Source of the DNA: Clostridiales bacterium
GTDB lineage: Bacteria; Bacillota; Clostridia; Christensenellales; CAG-138
Direction of reading: 5' to 3'
Length of the DNA: 64,000 nt
Assembly: GCA_024698505.1 (NCBI GenBank)
Contig: JAILRE010000018.1
Coordinates: 1 to 64,000, forward strand
In this document: piece by piece, positions 25,601 to 33,179 of the stretch
How positions within the stretch are numbered: the first letter of the stretch is position 1
How the letters are laid out: every line of letters begins with the position of its first letter
Notes under the pieces: generated by a model
Database searches by the model: none
What the model saw: only the letters and a program-made list of their open reading frames with translations
Told to the model about the DNA's origin: nothing
Made by a program: the position numbers and the translations under genes

Positions 25601-26970
25601 TCACCGAGGAGATGTTCGGCGCAGGTCACGCTTTCAGAGCGGGCACCATATCCGCCGTTCAGGATAAGACCGTTTACGGTTACGTAAAGCATTATTGCGA
25701 GGATCTCGGTCTCAATAAGTCCGAAACCGAGATCAACAGGCTCGTTCAGGGCTGCCTCGGAGTAAAGAAGACCTCAGGTCAGCATCCCGGCGGCATCGTA
25801 ATAGTCCCCGAGGATTACGAGATATTCGATTTCTGCCCCGTTCAGCATCCCGCCGATAAGAACGACAGCGGATCCGTTACAACGCATTTCGATTTCCATG
25901 CGCTCGACGATAAGCTCGTTAAGCTTGACATACTCGGTCACGACGATCCCACCGTTCTCAGAATGCTCAACGATCTGACGGGCCTCGATCCGAGGACCAT
26001 CCCGCTTGACGATCCCGAGACGATGTCGATCTACAGCACGGACGCCGCGCTCGGCGTCAGCCTTAAGCCTCTCGGATGCGACGTGGGCTCTTTGGCGATA
26101 CCCGAATTCGGCACCGGCTTCGTTCGCGGCATGCTGACGGAGACGAGGCCGACAACGATGGAGGAGCTCGTCAGGATATCCGGCCTTTCCCACGGTACCG
26201 ACGTTTGGAACAACAACGCGCAGGTGCTCGTGCAGAACAAGGTCGCGACACTAATGGAGGTCATCTGCACCCGCGACGATATAATGAACTATCTCATCTC
26301 CATAGGCGGAGATCCTTCGCTTTCGTTCAAGACGATGGAAAGCGTCCGAAAAGGCAGGGGATTGAAGCCCGAGATGGAGGAAATGATGCACAGCATTTCC
26401 GTCCCCGAATGGTTCATAGACAGCTGTAAAAAGATCAAGTACATGTTCCCGAGGGCGCACGCGGCGGCATACGTCATGATGAGCTTCCGAATTGCGTACT
26501 ATAAGGTCCATTACCCGCTTGAGTTCTACGCGGTCTACTTTACGGTAAGGGCGGATACCTTCGATATAGAGCTTTGCCTTGGCGGATTCGACGCCGTTAT
26601 GAATAATCTGAAGGCGCTGAAGAGCAAGGATAAGCCCGATCAGAAGGAGAAGGACGCAATCACGATACTCGAGGTCGTAGCCGAGATGAATCTTCGCGGA
26701 TTCGAGCTTCTGCCTGTCGATCTTTACAAATCAAAGGCCAAGAACTTCACCATCGAGGACGGCAAGCTGAGGCCTCCGTTCACGTCGGTTGCGGGGCTCG
26801 GTGAGAACGTCGCCGTGCAGATCGAGAACGGCGCCAAAGGCGGCGAGTATTCCTCCAAAGAGGATTTCGCCATAAGAACGAAGGCGAATTCGAGCATAAT
26901 AGAAAAGCTTGCCGCGCTCGGATGCTTCGAGGGGATCCCGGACACGGATCAGATCAAGTTCAGTTTCTGA
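22657..26970 (+). CDS. polC: DNA polymerase III alpha subunit PolC, with a degenerate proofreading exonuclease domain
   Basis: This 1437-aa Gram-positive replicative polymerase has an N-terminal domain, an OB domain (about residues 220-320), a PHP domain opened at 'ELHLHTQSS' (about 333) with 'AITDHGVVH', and an inserted DnaQ-fold domain (about 420-580). The PHP domain then resumes ('TCDVHFLEPDD'), followed by the polymerase core: 'VGSRGSVGSSFVATM', the Zn-type Cys pairs 'CPNC' and 'CPVCG', and the catalytic Asp motif 'PDIDLNFSG'. C-terminal signatures are intact ('KYMFPRAHAAAYVMM'). In the DnaQ insert the usual ExoI 'DxETTG' reads 'AVTAAYSAAG', ExoII 'AHNxxFD' reads 'AYNDTVIN', and no ExoIII 'HxxxxD' is recognisable. 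Proofreading in cis is therefore probably absent. No frameshift is involved. Confidence 0.96.
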   Translation: MSEQEYINIGNKLLKNSAFSITHASRSSSTGAFHICLKAEKILMPFEIEAIKRFICDKLLTNNVSFEIDFKEAVDGLSDMREDDVADLFREIWSRISPEIFPVLANSLIDVSRDEDGTVFIVRSSPELIKAIDAESVSKIKTEAANNWDWHFGIKLVGDQDLNDIKSYDVSPYVVRERVSTADIGSAEPAPTKRKKPSAKAAVDPKDIVLGKEIVRREITPMSDFSETTGSAIAKGAIIGYEVSETRDKSRSIFKIDFSDKTNSLSAKFFTEPDKAGSIESLLKEIKDKGDEIIVRGSYKYDSYSRDYILMANDVNRCAREKRIDDAPDGEKRVELHLHTQSSTMDALTKVSDVVNTAFKWGHRAVAITDHGVVHSLPEAMKIYKDIKKTARANGVDPDFKVIFGCEGYLVSDSTIHSIDERPYTAVAVTAAYSAAGTAVYEIRAVKFDHEGTVIGEFGSVTDPGASLPKWAAEKCGIDEDEFKNAPEAIKVVGDFVSFAEGSVIVAYNDTVINGLSSVLASEDILPFEYVDINKLELNMHLNIKDYSMESGCAPISGRYEALPEIPAKDSVRALKELAAGLIAELKQNGGTEIPYWDRREPDYTKLQRYHIILLAASHEGLKNLYKLVSYSHLQYYHKRPCIPRSLLNMLRNGILLGSACEAGELYRAVSRGLPAEEQKRIAKWYDYLEIQPLDNNMFMTASDELNVSVDDLKNFNRRIVELGDELGKLTVATCDVHFLEPDDAIFRSILLHSQGYRDAVRMTPLYFRTTKEMLDEFSYLGEERAREVVITNPNIIADMCGEQLHPFLDEKFTYSPELPNAKEILESMTMNEAHRRYGDPLPEIVQKRLDKELASIVGNGYSSLYMVAQKLVSKSLGDGYLVGSRGSVGSSFVATMLGITEVNALPPHYLCPNCKYSEFKTDVHSRCGIDLPDKDCPVCGTKLRKEGYDIPFEVFLGFKGDKTPDIDLNFSGDYQPVAHRFTEEMFGAGHAFRAGTISAVQDKTVYGYVKHYCEDLGLNKSETEINRLVQGCLGVKKTSGQHPGGIVIVPEDYEIFDFCPVQHPADKNDSGSVTTHFDFHALDDKLVKLDILGHDDPTVLRMLNDLTGLDPRTIPLDDPETMSIYSTDAALGVSLKPLGCDVGSLAIPEFGTGFVRGMLTETRPTTMEELVRISGLSHGTDVWNNNAQVLVQNKVATLMEVICTRDDIMNYLISIGGDPSLSFKTMESVRKGRGLKPEMEEMMHSISVPEWFIDSCKKIKYMFPRAHAAAYVMMSFRIAYYKVHYPLEFYAVYFTVRADTFDIELCLGGFDAVMNNLKALKSKDKPDQKEKDAITILEVVAEMNLRGFELLPVDLYKSKAKNFTIEDGKLRPPFTSVAGLGENVAVQIENGAKGGEYSSKEDFAIRTKANSSIIEKLAALGCFEGIPDTDQIKFSF

Positions 26971-26976
26971 CAAATA

Positions 26977-27005
26977 AAAGAACACCGGATTAACCGGTGT
27001 TCTTT
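26977..27005. terminator. Terminator between polC and the GntR gene
   Basis: The perfect 12-bp stem aaagaacaccgg/ccggtgttcttt with loop 'attaa' is followed by a T-run on the plus strand and preceded by A-rich sequence serving the minus strand. Confidence 0.87.
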
Positions 27006-27019
27006 TTTTATGATGATTT

Positions 27020-27388
27020 TCAGCAGAACTTTTCGCGAAGGAGCGCTACTGCTTCTTCCTCCGAAAAGCCGAGGTTCTTTGCGGTTTCGGCGGCGGCTGT
27101 CAGCAGAGGATCGAGCGAACTGCGGCGAAGCCTTTCGCGGTCCTCGGAAGAAAGCTCCGCGACGAAGCATCCGCTGCCTGCGCGCGCTTCAATGAGCCTT
27201 GCTTCGATCAGCGCATCCCATGCGTTTCTTACGGTGATAATACTGATCCCAAGCTCCTTTGCGACTGTCCTGATCGGCGGCAGAGCTTCCCCGGGTGAAA
27301 TTGTCCCCGAAAGGACCTGCCCCGCGATCTCGTCGTAAAGCTGCTTGTATACGGGCGTTGAGTCCGATGGGATTATTCTCAGCCGCAT
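27020..27388 (-). CDS. GntR-family regulator (YtrA subfamily) of the ABC cassette
   Basis: This 122-aa protein has an N-terminal winged-helix DNA-binding domain: 'SDSTPVYKQLYDEIAGQVLSG' and 'LPPIRTVAKELGISIITVRNAWDALIEARLIEARAGSGCFVAE'. It carries only a short helical tail of about 45 residues, the YtrA layout that lacks a large effector domain. Its ATG overlaps the permease stop (TGATG), so it is the last gene of the ABC operon rather than the first. It most likely represses its own operon through the palindrome at 28930-28952 (inference). Confidence 0.9.
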   Translation of the reverse strand: MRLRIIPSDSTPVYKQLYDEIAGQVLSGTISPGEALPPIRTVAKELGISIITVRNAWDALIEARLIEARAGSGCFVAELSSEDRERLRRSSLDPLLTAAAETAKNLGFSEEEAVALLREKFC

Positions 27389-28071
27389 CAGATGTCGACC
27401 TCGTCGAAGAGCTTACAGCTTCTCCTGTATGAGAGCAGGGTAATGAAAAAATAGATGAGCAAGCCAGCTCCGATAAACAGAAGCTGATAAAGAAGCGAAG
27501 AGGATGAACCCGGCCAGCAGTCAATATTGTTTTCGATCCATGCGAAGAAGGGCACGGACCCTGCGGCTGCTCCGGCAGCTATGAAGAAGCCCTCGAATAC
27601 GAATATGAAGAGGAACACGGCGATAGTCGAGATAAGGAATGCGCGCTCGGCTTTATATCCGTTTTTATAGAAGAACGGAAGGAAGGTCGCGTTGAAAACG
27701 GAATAGACGAGGAAGCATCCTCCGAGCAGCGCGGGGCAGGCGTCGAGGCCGGCTTTGTTTGCGTCCGTAAGCAGCGCGTGGTGGACGAAAATCATTGCCG
27801 TGAAGACGAGCATCATCGCGAGCTGTATTACCGCAACGAACAGGTACTTGGACTTGACAGCCTCCCTTTTCGAGATGGGCAGCAGCGCGGTAAACAGCAC
27901 GTCGCTGTTGGAGTTGCTTATCTGCATGGAATTGAATATCGCGTTTCCAGTGAAGAAGCAAGCCACAAGATAGACGTAGCTCGGAATAAGAAACATCAGC
28001 GCTGAGAGCGAGAAGAAGAAAACGAGAGGATGCATGCAGAGCTTGAATTCTTTATACAGCAGCTTTTTCAT
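27388..28071 (-). CDS. ABC-2 type transporter membrane subunit
   Basis: This 227-aa protein has about six hydrophobic helices across its length and a Lys-rich N-terminus ('MKKLLYKEFKLCMHP') typical of ABC-2 permeases of bacitracin/antibiotic-type exporters. 'LPISKREAVKSKYLF' at about residues 64-78 is the cytoplasmic coupling loop common in the family. It overlaps the ATPase gene by 4 nt (ATGA) and the regulator by 1 nt. It would form the pore with the upstream ATPase; the exported substrate is unknown. Confidence 0.88.
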   Translation of the reverse strand: MKKLLYKEFKLCMHPLVFFFSLSALMFLIPSYVYLVACFFTGNAIFNSMQISNSNSDVLFTALLPISKREAVKSKYLFVAVIQLAMMLVFTAMIFVHHALLTDANKAGLDACPALLGGCFLVYSVFNATFLPFFYKNGYKAERAFLISTIAVFLFIFVFEGFFIAAGAAAGSVPFFAWIENNIDCWPGSSSSLLYQLLFIGAGLLIYFFITLLSYRRSCKLFDEVDI

Positions 28072-28916
28072 TTCTCTTCCTCCTGTTCTACGTATACCAT
28101 AATGGATTCAAGATCGGCCGGCGCTGTCCTGCAGTCTGAAAAGAGGCCAGCGTCCTCCGCTTTTATCAATCCGCTGAAGCCGAAAGCGTTTTCCTTATAG
28201 CTGATGAGATGCGTTTTTAAGCTTTCAAGGTGTTCCTGTTCTCCGGATACGAGCATGAACTTGTTCCTGAAGCTTTCGGTATCGGTAAAATCGAAGAGCT
28301 TTCCGTTCTTTATGTAACCGATGAAATCGGCGCATTTCTCGAGATCCGAGATTATATGCGTCGAAAAGAGCACGCTCCTCGTTCCGTCCTCGACGAGAGA
28401 ACGAAGCACGTCGAGCAGTTCGTTCCTCGAAACGGGATCGAGGCCGCTCGTGGGTTCGTCGAGTATGAGCAGCTTCGCGTTATGCGAAAGCGCCAGAGCG
28501 AGAGCGAATTTGACGCGCATGCCGGCTGAAAGCTCGCGGATCTTTTTGTTCTCGTCGAGAGAGAATTTTTCAAGGTATCCCTTGTAAGCCGAGTCGTCCC
28601 ATTCCTTGTAGAATCTCTTCGTAACGTCAGCTATCGTTTTGAGCTTTGAACGCATATAGCAGTTGAATTCGCCCATTATGAAACCGATCTTCTGCTTGCA
28701 TTCGGATTCGTTTTCGAAGAAATCCATCCCGTCGACGAATACGCTTCCGCCGTCCCTTTTAATAAGGTTAAGCATTGCTTTCATCGTAGTCGTTTTGCCC
28801 GCGCCGTTTCGACCTATAAAACCCATTATGCAGCCGGGTTCCAGATCGAAAGAAATATCGTCGAGAAGAAAGCTCGGGTATTGCTTTCTCAACGATTTTA
28901 CACTAAGCAGATTCAT
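28068..28916 (-). CDS. ABC transporter ATP-binding protein
   Basis: This 282-aa ATPase has Walker A 'GRNGAGKTTT' (about residues 35-44), a Q-loop region 'IGFIMGEFNCY', the signature 'ELSAGMRVK' (variant LSAGM in place of LSGGQ), Walker B 'LLILDEPTSGLD' and the switch His in 'LFSTHI'. A C-terminal extension of about 70 residues is typical for ABC-2 exporter ATPases. It is the first gene of a three-gene operon with a strong SD (aggaggg). Promoter and operator lie directly upstream. Confidence 0.93.
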   Translation of the reverse strand: MNLLSVKSLRKQYPSFLLDDISFDLEPGCIMGFIGRNGAGKTTTMKAMLNLIKRDGGSVFVDGMDFFENESECKQKIGFIMGEFNCYMRSKLKTIADVTKRFYKEWDDSAYKGYLEKFSLDENKKIRELSAGMRVKFALALALSHNAKLLILDEPTSGLDPVSRNELLDVLRSLVEDGTRSVLFSTHIISDLEKCADFIGYIKNGKLFDFTDTESFRNKFMLVSGEQEHLESLKTHLISYKENAFGFSGLIKAEDAGLFSDCRTAPADLESIMVYVEQEEEK

Positions 28917-28929
28917 TTAGCCCTCCTGA

Positions 28930-28952
28930 TTGTGCTTATCTGATAAGCACAA
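28930..28952 (-). promoter_or_regulatory. Palindromic operator, probable binding site of the GntR/YtrA-type regulator
   Basis: Perfect inverted repeat ttgtgcttatc-t-gataagcacaa (11-bp arms, 1-nt centre) between the -10 box and the ATPase start. It touches the TATAAT box, so a bound regulator would block initiation. Confidence 0.85.
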
Positions 28953-28980
28953 TTATAAACCTCATATCTCGTCTTGTCAA
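28952..28980 (-). promoter_or_regulatory. Consensus SigA promoter of the ABC-GntR operon
   Basis: On the minus strand: TTGACA (28980-28975), 17 nt, TATAAT (28957-28952), a perfect consensus. The -10 abuts the operator palindrome. Confidence 0.9.
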
Positions 28981-29002
28981 TAATGAAAAACTGCCTGTTT
29001 AA

Positions 29003-29031
29003 GAATATTTGACGCCGCATTGCAGATAATA
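29003..29031 (+). promoter_or_regulatory. Possible sigma-G promoter of spoVT
   Basis: GAATA (29003-29007), 17 nt, GATAATA (29025-29031), resembling the forespore sigma-G consensus (GHATR, CATWHTA), 31 nt before the spoVT ATG. No SigA-type promoter is obvious here. Confidence 0.4.
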
Positions 29032-29062
29032 GGCGCATAACAGTTTGCAAGGAGTCAACGCA

Positions 29063-29617
29063 ATGAAAGCAACGGGAATCGTTAGAAGGATCGACGAGCT
29101 CGGAAGAGTCGTTATCCCAAAGGAGATCAGAAGGACGCTTAGGATCAGGGAAGGCGATCCTCTTGAGATATTCGTGGACCGCGAAGGAGGCGTTATACTC
29201 AAAAAGTATTCTCCCATTGGCGAGCTCGGAGATTTTGCCAGAGAGTACGCCGAGTCGATCCATCAATCGGTAGGGCATACTGCCGTTATCTGCGACAGGG
29301 ACGTCGTTATCGCCGTTTCGGGAGCGGGGAAAAAGGAGCTTCTTTCGCATCCCGTAAGCGAGAGGATAGAGGAGATAATGCAGTCGAGAAGACGCGTCTG
29401 CGCAAGCAGAAAAGCGGGGGAGGAGTTGCTTCCCGTAACTACTGACGACAGAGGAGAGGTTTTCTCCGCGGAGCTCATTATACCGATAATCTCGTCGGGC
29501 GACTCCATTGGCGCCGTGATACTTCTATCCCGTGAACCTGACGCCGTATTCAGCGAGACCGATATCAAGGTTTGCGAAACTGCGGCGGGCTTCATGGGAA
29601 AACAAATGGAATCATAA
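29063..29617 (+). CDS. spoVT: Stage V sporulation protein T (AbrB-like forespore regulator)
   Basis: This 184-aa transcription factor tunes sigma-G-dependent forespore genes. The N-terminal swapped-hairpin AbrB DNA-binding domain is nearly canonical ('MKATGIVRRIDELGRVVIPK', 'EIRRTLRIREGDPLEIF'). A C-terminal GAF-like domain (about residues 55-184) follows ('AVICDRDVVIAVSG', 'IPIISSGDSIGAVILLS'). Length is close to Bacillus SpoVT. I chose the ATG at 29063 with SD 'aaggagtcaacg'; the track start 6 codons upstream overlaps that SD. Its presence indicates an endospore-former. Confidence 0.95.
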   Translation: MKATGIVRRIDELGRVVIPKEIRRTLRIREGDPLEIFVDREGGVILKKYSPIGELGDFAREYAESIHQSVGHTAVICDRDVVIAVSGAGKKELLSHPVSERIEEIMQSRRRVCASRKAGEELLPVTTDDRGEVFSAELIIPIISSGDSIGAVILLSREPDAVFSETDIKVCETAAGFMGKQMES

Positions 29618-29622
29618 TTCGG

Positions 29623-29644
29623 GGACGGCCTTGATCGGCCGTCC
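29623..29644 (+). terminator. Terminator after spoVT
   Basis: The stem ggacggcc/ggccgtcc with loop ttgatc is followed by 'tttatt'. Confidence 0.75.
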
Positions 29645-29662
29645 TTTATTCTATAAATCTGC

Positions 29663-29691
29663 TTGACAATATGCTTCTTGCGATGTAGAAT
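29663..29691 (+). promoter_or_regulatory. SigA promoter of the leuS T-box transcript
   Basis: TTGACA (29663-29668), 17 nt, TAGAAT (29686-29691), immediately upstream of the T-box leader. Confidence 0.85.
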
Positions 29692-29694
29692 AGG

Positions 29695-29942
29695 CAAAGA
29701 TGTAAAGGCTGTGAAGCGGAAAAGTAGTGATCGAGCCGTTTATTAAAGAGAGCCGCCGTTCGGTGCAAGGCGGCAAGGCAGATCCCGAAGCTCGCCGCAG
29801 AGCCCCCTTGCCGAACGGGAAACCCATTAAGCGGGGCGTAGTCGGGCGTTAACCGAATTCGAGCGGGCATTCTTGCCAACCGGAGTGGTACCGCGGAGTC
29901 TATCGTGCTTCGTCTCCTTTTGAGAGACGGAGTTTATTTTAT
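29695..29942 (+). promoter_or_regulatory. T-box riboswitch (leucine) controlling leuS
   Basis: The leader senses uncharged tRNA-Leu. The T-box core 'gagtggtaccgcgg' (29884-29896 region) is close to the consensus AGGGTGGNACCGCG. A distal stem-I hairpin gccgcc...ggtgcaa...ggcggc precedes it, and 'gaag-CTC' at about 29787-29793 is my candidate specifier codon (CTC, Leu). A terminator stem cttcgtctc/gagacggag (29908-29932) with a T-rich tail ends the leader, and the T-box sequence would pair with the tRNA end to form the antiterminator. leuS begins 24 nt later. Confidence 0.9.
29908..29932 (+). terminator. T-box intrinsic terminator
   Basis: A 9-bp stem (one G-T pair) is followed by 'tttatttt'. 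It is the regulated terminator of the leuS leader. Confidence 0.8.
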
Positions 29943-29966
29943 TGCAAAAACATCAAGGAGAAAAAT

Positions 29967-32375
29967 ATGGCTGCAGAAAGATACGACCATATCGCCATTG
30001 AAAAGAAATGGCAGGACAGATGGAATAAGGCTAAATGCTTTGAGGCGAAGGACGATTACACCCTGCCCAAGTATTACGCGCTTATAGAGTTCCCGTTTCC
30101 GAGCGGCGCGGGGCTTCACGTCGGGCATCCCCGCCCCTATACCGCGCTTGACGTTATCGCGCGAAAGAAGAGGCTCGAAGGCTACAACGTGCTCTTCCCG
30201 ATAGGCTATGACAGCTTCGGCCTTCCCACGGAGAACTACGCCATCAAGACGGGCGAGCACCCCATGAAGGTGACGGAGCGCAATATCTCCGTATTCCACC
30301 GCCAGCTCCAGATGCTCGGAATGAGCTTCGATTGGAGCCGCGAGCTTTATACCTCCGATCCCAATTACTATAAGTGGACGCAGTGGATATTCCTTAAGCT
30401 GTTCGAAAAAGGCCTTGCTTATAAAGCGGAGCTTCCGATCAATTTCTGCACCTCGTGCAAGGTCGGCCTCGCGAACGAGGAAGTCGTTGACGGCACCTGC
30501 GAGCGCTGCGGCGCGCCGGTTATCCGCATGGTAAGAAGCCAGTGGATGCTGAAGATCACCGCCTATGCCGACAGGCTGATCGACGATCTTGATAAGGTCG
30601 ATTTCTCCGAGCGCATCAAGACCACTCAGCGCAACTGGATAGGGCGAAGCACCGGCGCCGAGGTCACCTTCAGGATCGAAGGTTACCCCGAGGGGCTCAG
30701 GATCTACACCACGAGGCCCGATACCATGTTCGGCGCAACGTACATGGTAATAGCTCCCGAGCATCCGCTCGTTGACGTGCTCAAGGACAGGATCGAGAAC
30801 ATGGACGAGGTGCTCGCTTACCGCGAACAGGCCGCGCATAAGAGCGATTTTGAGCGCAGCGAGCTTGCCAAGGATAAGACCGGCGTTCCTCTTAAGGGCG
30901 TTTACGCCATCAATCCCTGCACCGAAAAGCCCATCCCCGTTTGGATCTCCGATTACGTCCTCATGGGTTACGGCACGGGCGCTATAATGGCGGTTCCCGG
31001 CCATGATACGAGGGACTGGGAGTTTGCCAAAAAGTTCGGTCTGCCCATTATCGAGGTCGTCGCCGGAGGCGATATCGAGAAGGAGGCCTTTACAGACTGC
31101 GAGACGGGCGTTCTCGTCAATTCGGGCTTCCTTAACGGTATGCAGGTCGAAGAGGCAAAGAAGGCCATCACCGCCTATCTCGAGGAGAAGGGCATTGGCC
31201 AAAAGAAGACGAATTTCAAGCTCCGCGATTGGCTGTTCTCCCGCCAGAGGTACTGGGGCGAGCCCATACCCCTCGTTTACTGCGAGCACTGCGGCTGGGT
31301 GCCCATCCCCGAGGATCAGCTTCCGCTGACTCTTCCGGACATCGATAACTATAAGCCCGCCGAGGACGGCTCCTCCGCGCTTGCCAGGGCGACCGATTGG
31401 ATCCACACCACCTGCCCGAAGTGCGGCGCACCTGCCGAGCGAGAGATCGATACAATGCCCAACTGGGCAGGTTCCAGCTGGTATTTCCTCAGGTACTGCG
31501 ATCCCAATAACGATAACTGCCTTGCAAGCAAGGAAGCGCTGGATTACTGGATGCCCGTCGACTGGTATAACGGCGGTATGGAGCATACCACGCTGCATCT
31601 GCTTTATTCGAGGTTCTGGCATAAGTTCCTCTACGATATCGGCGTCGTGAGCTGTCCCGAGCCCTATATGAAGCGCACGAGCCACGGAATGATACTTGCA
31701 GAGGACGGCCGCAAGATGTCCAAGAGCTTCGGCAACGTCATTAATCCCGACGATCTGTGCGAATCGCTCGGCGCGGATACCGTCCGCCTTTACGAGATGT
31801 TTATCGGCGCTTTCGAGCAGACCATCCCCTGGAGCACAACGGGCGTTATGGGCTGCCGCAGGTTCCTTGACCGCGTATGGCGTATGCTCGATATGGTGAA
31901 GGGGGAGGGCGAGCGCCCCGAAATGCGCTGTTCGCTCCACACCTGCATAAAGAAGGTCACCGAGGATACCGAACGCATGAAGTTCAATACGGCCATAGCT
32001 GGCATGATGAGCTTCGTCAACGACGTCTACGCCAACGGCAGCATTACCAGGGACGAGATGAGGACGCTCCTCATACTGCTCGATCCGTTCGCTCCTCATA
32101 TTGCGGAAGAGATGAACGAGCTCCTCGGCTTTGAACCCATCTACGAGGCTTCCTGGCCCAAGTGGGATGAATCCGCTCTCGTCAAGAACGAGAGGGAGCT
32201 CGGCATTCAGGTCAACGGCAAGCTCCGCGCGAGGATGAACGTTCCCGCCGAGATCTCCGAGGATGAGCTTCGCGAGCTCGTTCTTTCGAACGAAGAGCTG
32301 GCTCAGTGGCTTGCGGGAAAGACCGTTCGCAAGTTCATTGCAATAAGGAACATCGTTAACGTAGTAGTTGGATAA
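29967..32375 (+). CDS. leuS: Leucyl-tRNA synthetase
   Basis: This 802-aa class Ia synthetase charges tRNA-Leu. The HIGH-type motif is 'HVGHPRPYTALDV' (about residue 50), differing from the common 'HVGHPEGYTATD' in its middle residues. The CP1 editing domain lies at about residues 220-420 ('TRPDTMFGATYMVIAPEHPL', 'MAVPGHDTRDWEFAKKF'). A Zn-type Cys pattern 'CEHCGW...CPKCGAP' follows, and 'GRKMSKSFGNVINPDD' is the KMSKS loop. The anticodon-binding domain and short C-terminus complete the bacterial form. It is controlled by the upstream leucine T-box. Confidence 0.97.
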   Translation: MAAERYDHIAIEKKWQDRWNKAKCFEAKDDYTLPKYYALIEFPFPSGAGLHVGHPRPYTALDVIARKKRLEGYNVLFPIGYDSFGLPTENYAIKTGEHPMKVTERNISVFHRQLQMLGMSFDWSRELYTSDPNYYKWTQWIFLKLFEKGLAYKAELPINFCTSCKVGLANEEVVDGTCERCGAPVIRMVRSQWMLKITAYADRLIDDLDKVDFSERIKTTQRNWIGRSTGAEVTFRIEGYPEGLRIYTTRPDTMFGATYMVIAPEHPLVDVLKDRIENMDEVLAYREQAAHKSDFERSELAKDKTGVPLKGVYAINPCTEKPIPVWISDYVLMGYGTGAIMAVPGHDTRDWEFAKKFGLPIIEVVAGGDIEKEAFTDCETGVLVNSGFLNGMQVEEAKKAITAYLEEKGIGQKKTNFKLRDWLFSRQRYWGEPIPLVYCEHCGWVPIPEDQLPLTLPDIDNYKPAEDGSSALARATDWIHTTCPKCGAPAEREIDTMPNWAGSSWYFLRYCDPNNDNCLASKEALDYWMPVDWYNGGMEHTTLHLLYSRFWHKFLYDIGVVSCPEPYMKRTSHGMILAEDGRKMSKSFGNVINPDDLCESLGADTVRLYEMFIGAFEQTIPWSTTGVMGCRRFLDRVWRMLDMVKGEGERPEMRCSLHTCIKKVTEDTERMKFNTAIAGMMSFVNDVYANGSITRDEMRTLLILLDPFAPHIAEEMNELLGFEPIYEASWPKWDESALVKNERELGIQVNGKLRARMNVPAEISEDELRELVLSNEELAQWLAGKTVRKFIAIRNIVNVVVG

Positions 32376-32384
32376 TGAACAAGC

Positions 32385-32408
32385 GGGGCGCGTGATCCCA
32401 TGCGCCCC
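32385..32408 (+). terminator. Weak hairpin after leuS
   Basis: The stem ggggcgc/gcgcccc is followed only by 'cttatat'; it may be a weak terminator. The ATG at 32400 lies within its loop. Confidence 0.4.
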
Positions 32409-33083
32409 CTTATATCTGTTATGGCAGGCAGGACAAAGGCTGAAAAATCGAGGATAGAGAAGAGGATGAGGGCCGAAAGGACGGTGATACCCATCGTCTG
32501 TGTTTTGGCTGTCGCCGCTTTTATAGTTATAGCTGCCGTTTTCGGCAAAACCGGCTCAGGGACCTTAGCCAAGACAACTCCGGAGCCTACTGCCGAACCC
32601 ACCGAGTACCCCTTCATCACAATCGTCGGCAGAATGGCCGAAGAGCTTGAAGGAGAAAAAGTGATCGGCGAAGACTATGCGGATTTCAGCTTTCGCAGTC
32701 CGGTCGACGGTTCATCCGTCACCGCGCACGTTTATCTCAAATCGGGCCTTGCCTGTATAAAGACAGTCAGGACGCTTGAAAAGAAATCCGATGAAGCCGT
32801 CGATCCCGACGATCCGTTCGGCGACGTCTACGCCGATGAGAGCGAGAAGCCGGGGGAGAGCGACGATCTTGAAAACGATATCGCTTCCGAGTTAGTCAGG
32901 ATCGTCTCTTTCGTGTATTCTCCCGCCGACGGCGAGAAGGCTTTGCATGACGTCAAAGACGCCCTCGTAAAGATAAGAGCGGGAGAGCTCCAAAAGACGG
33001 ATATCGTTTTCGGAGCTTATATCATGAGCTTTGATTATTCAGAGGCCGACAAGCTTCTCACCGTCATCTGCGAGCCTTCCTAA
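32400..33083 (+). CDS. Single-pass membrane-anchored protein, function unknown
   Basis: This protein has up to 227 aa with a basic cytoplasmic N-terminus ('AEKSRIEKRMRAERTV'), one TM helix (about residues 30-50) and an extracellular part. The latter begins with a short Thr/Pro/Glu spacer and continues into a domain of about 150 residues with an internal acidic segment ('DPDDPFGDVYADESEK'). No SD is visible. The start may be 32400 or the ATG at 32421, the latter avoiding the hairpin after leuS. No family is recognised. Confidence 0.65.
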   Translation: MRPLISVMAGRTKAEKSRIEKRMRAERTVIPIVCVLAVAAFIVIAAVFGKTGSGTLAKTTPEPTAEPTEYPFITIVGRMAEELEGEKVIGEDYADFSFRSPVDGSSVTAHVYLKSGLACIKTVRTLEKKSDEAVDPDDPFGDVYADESEKPGESDDLENDIASELVRIVSFVYSPADGEKALHDVKDALVKIRAGELQKTDIVFGAYIMSFDYSEADKLLTVICEPS

Positions 33084-33179
33084 TCCATCTAATATATCAG
33101 ATTAAATACTTTACTTATTTCCCGGAATTATGTATAATCAAACTGCTTGAAAAAACAATCTCCAACGGAGGATCAAAAA

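Noticed and set aside
22657-26970. Frameshift or pseudogene explanation for the odd PolC insert
   Set aside because: The frame is open through 1437 codons with intact polymerase motifs downstream; the loss is by substitution within an otherwise collinear domain.
29934-32099. 721-aa minus-strand ORF opposite leuS
   Set aside because: Antisense shadow of leuS; it ends inside the T-box terminator.
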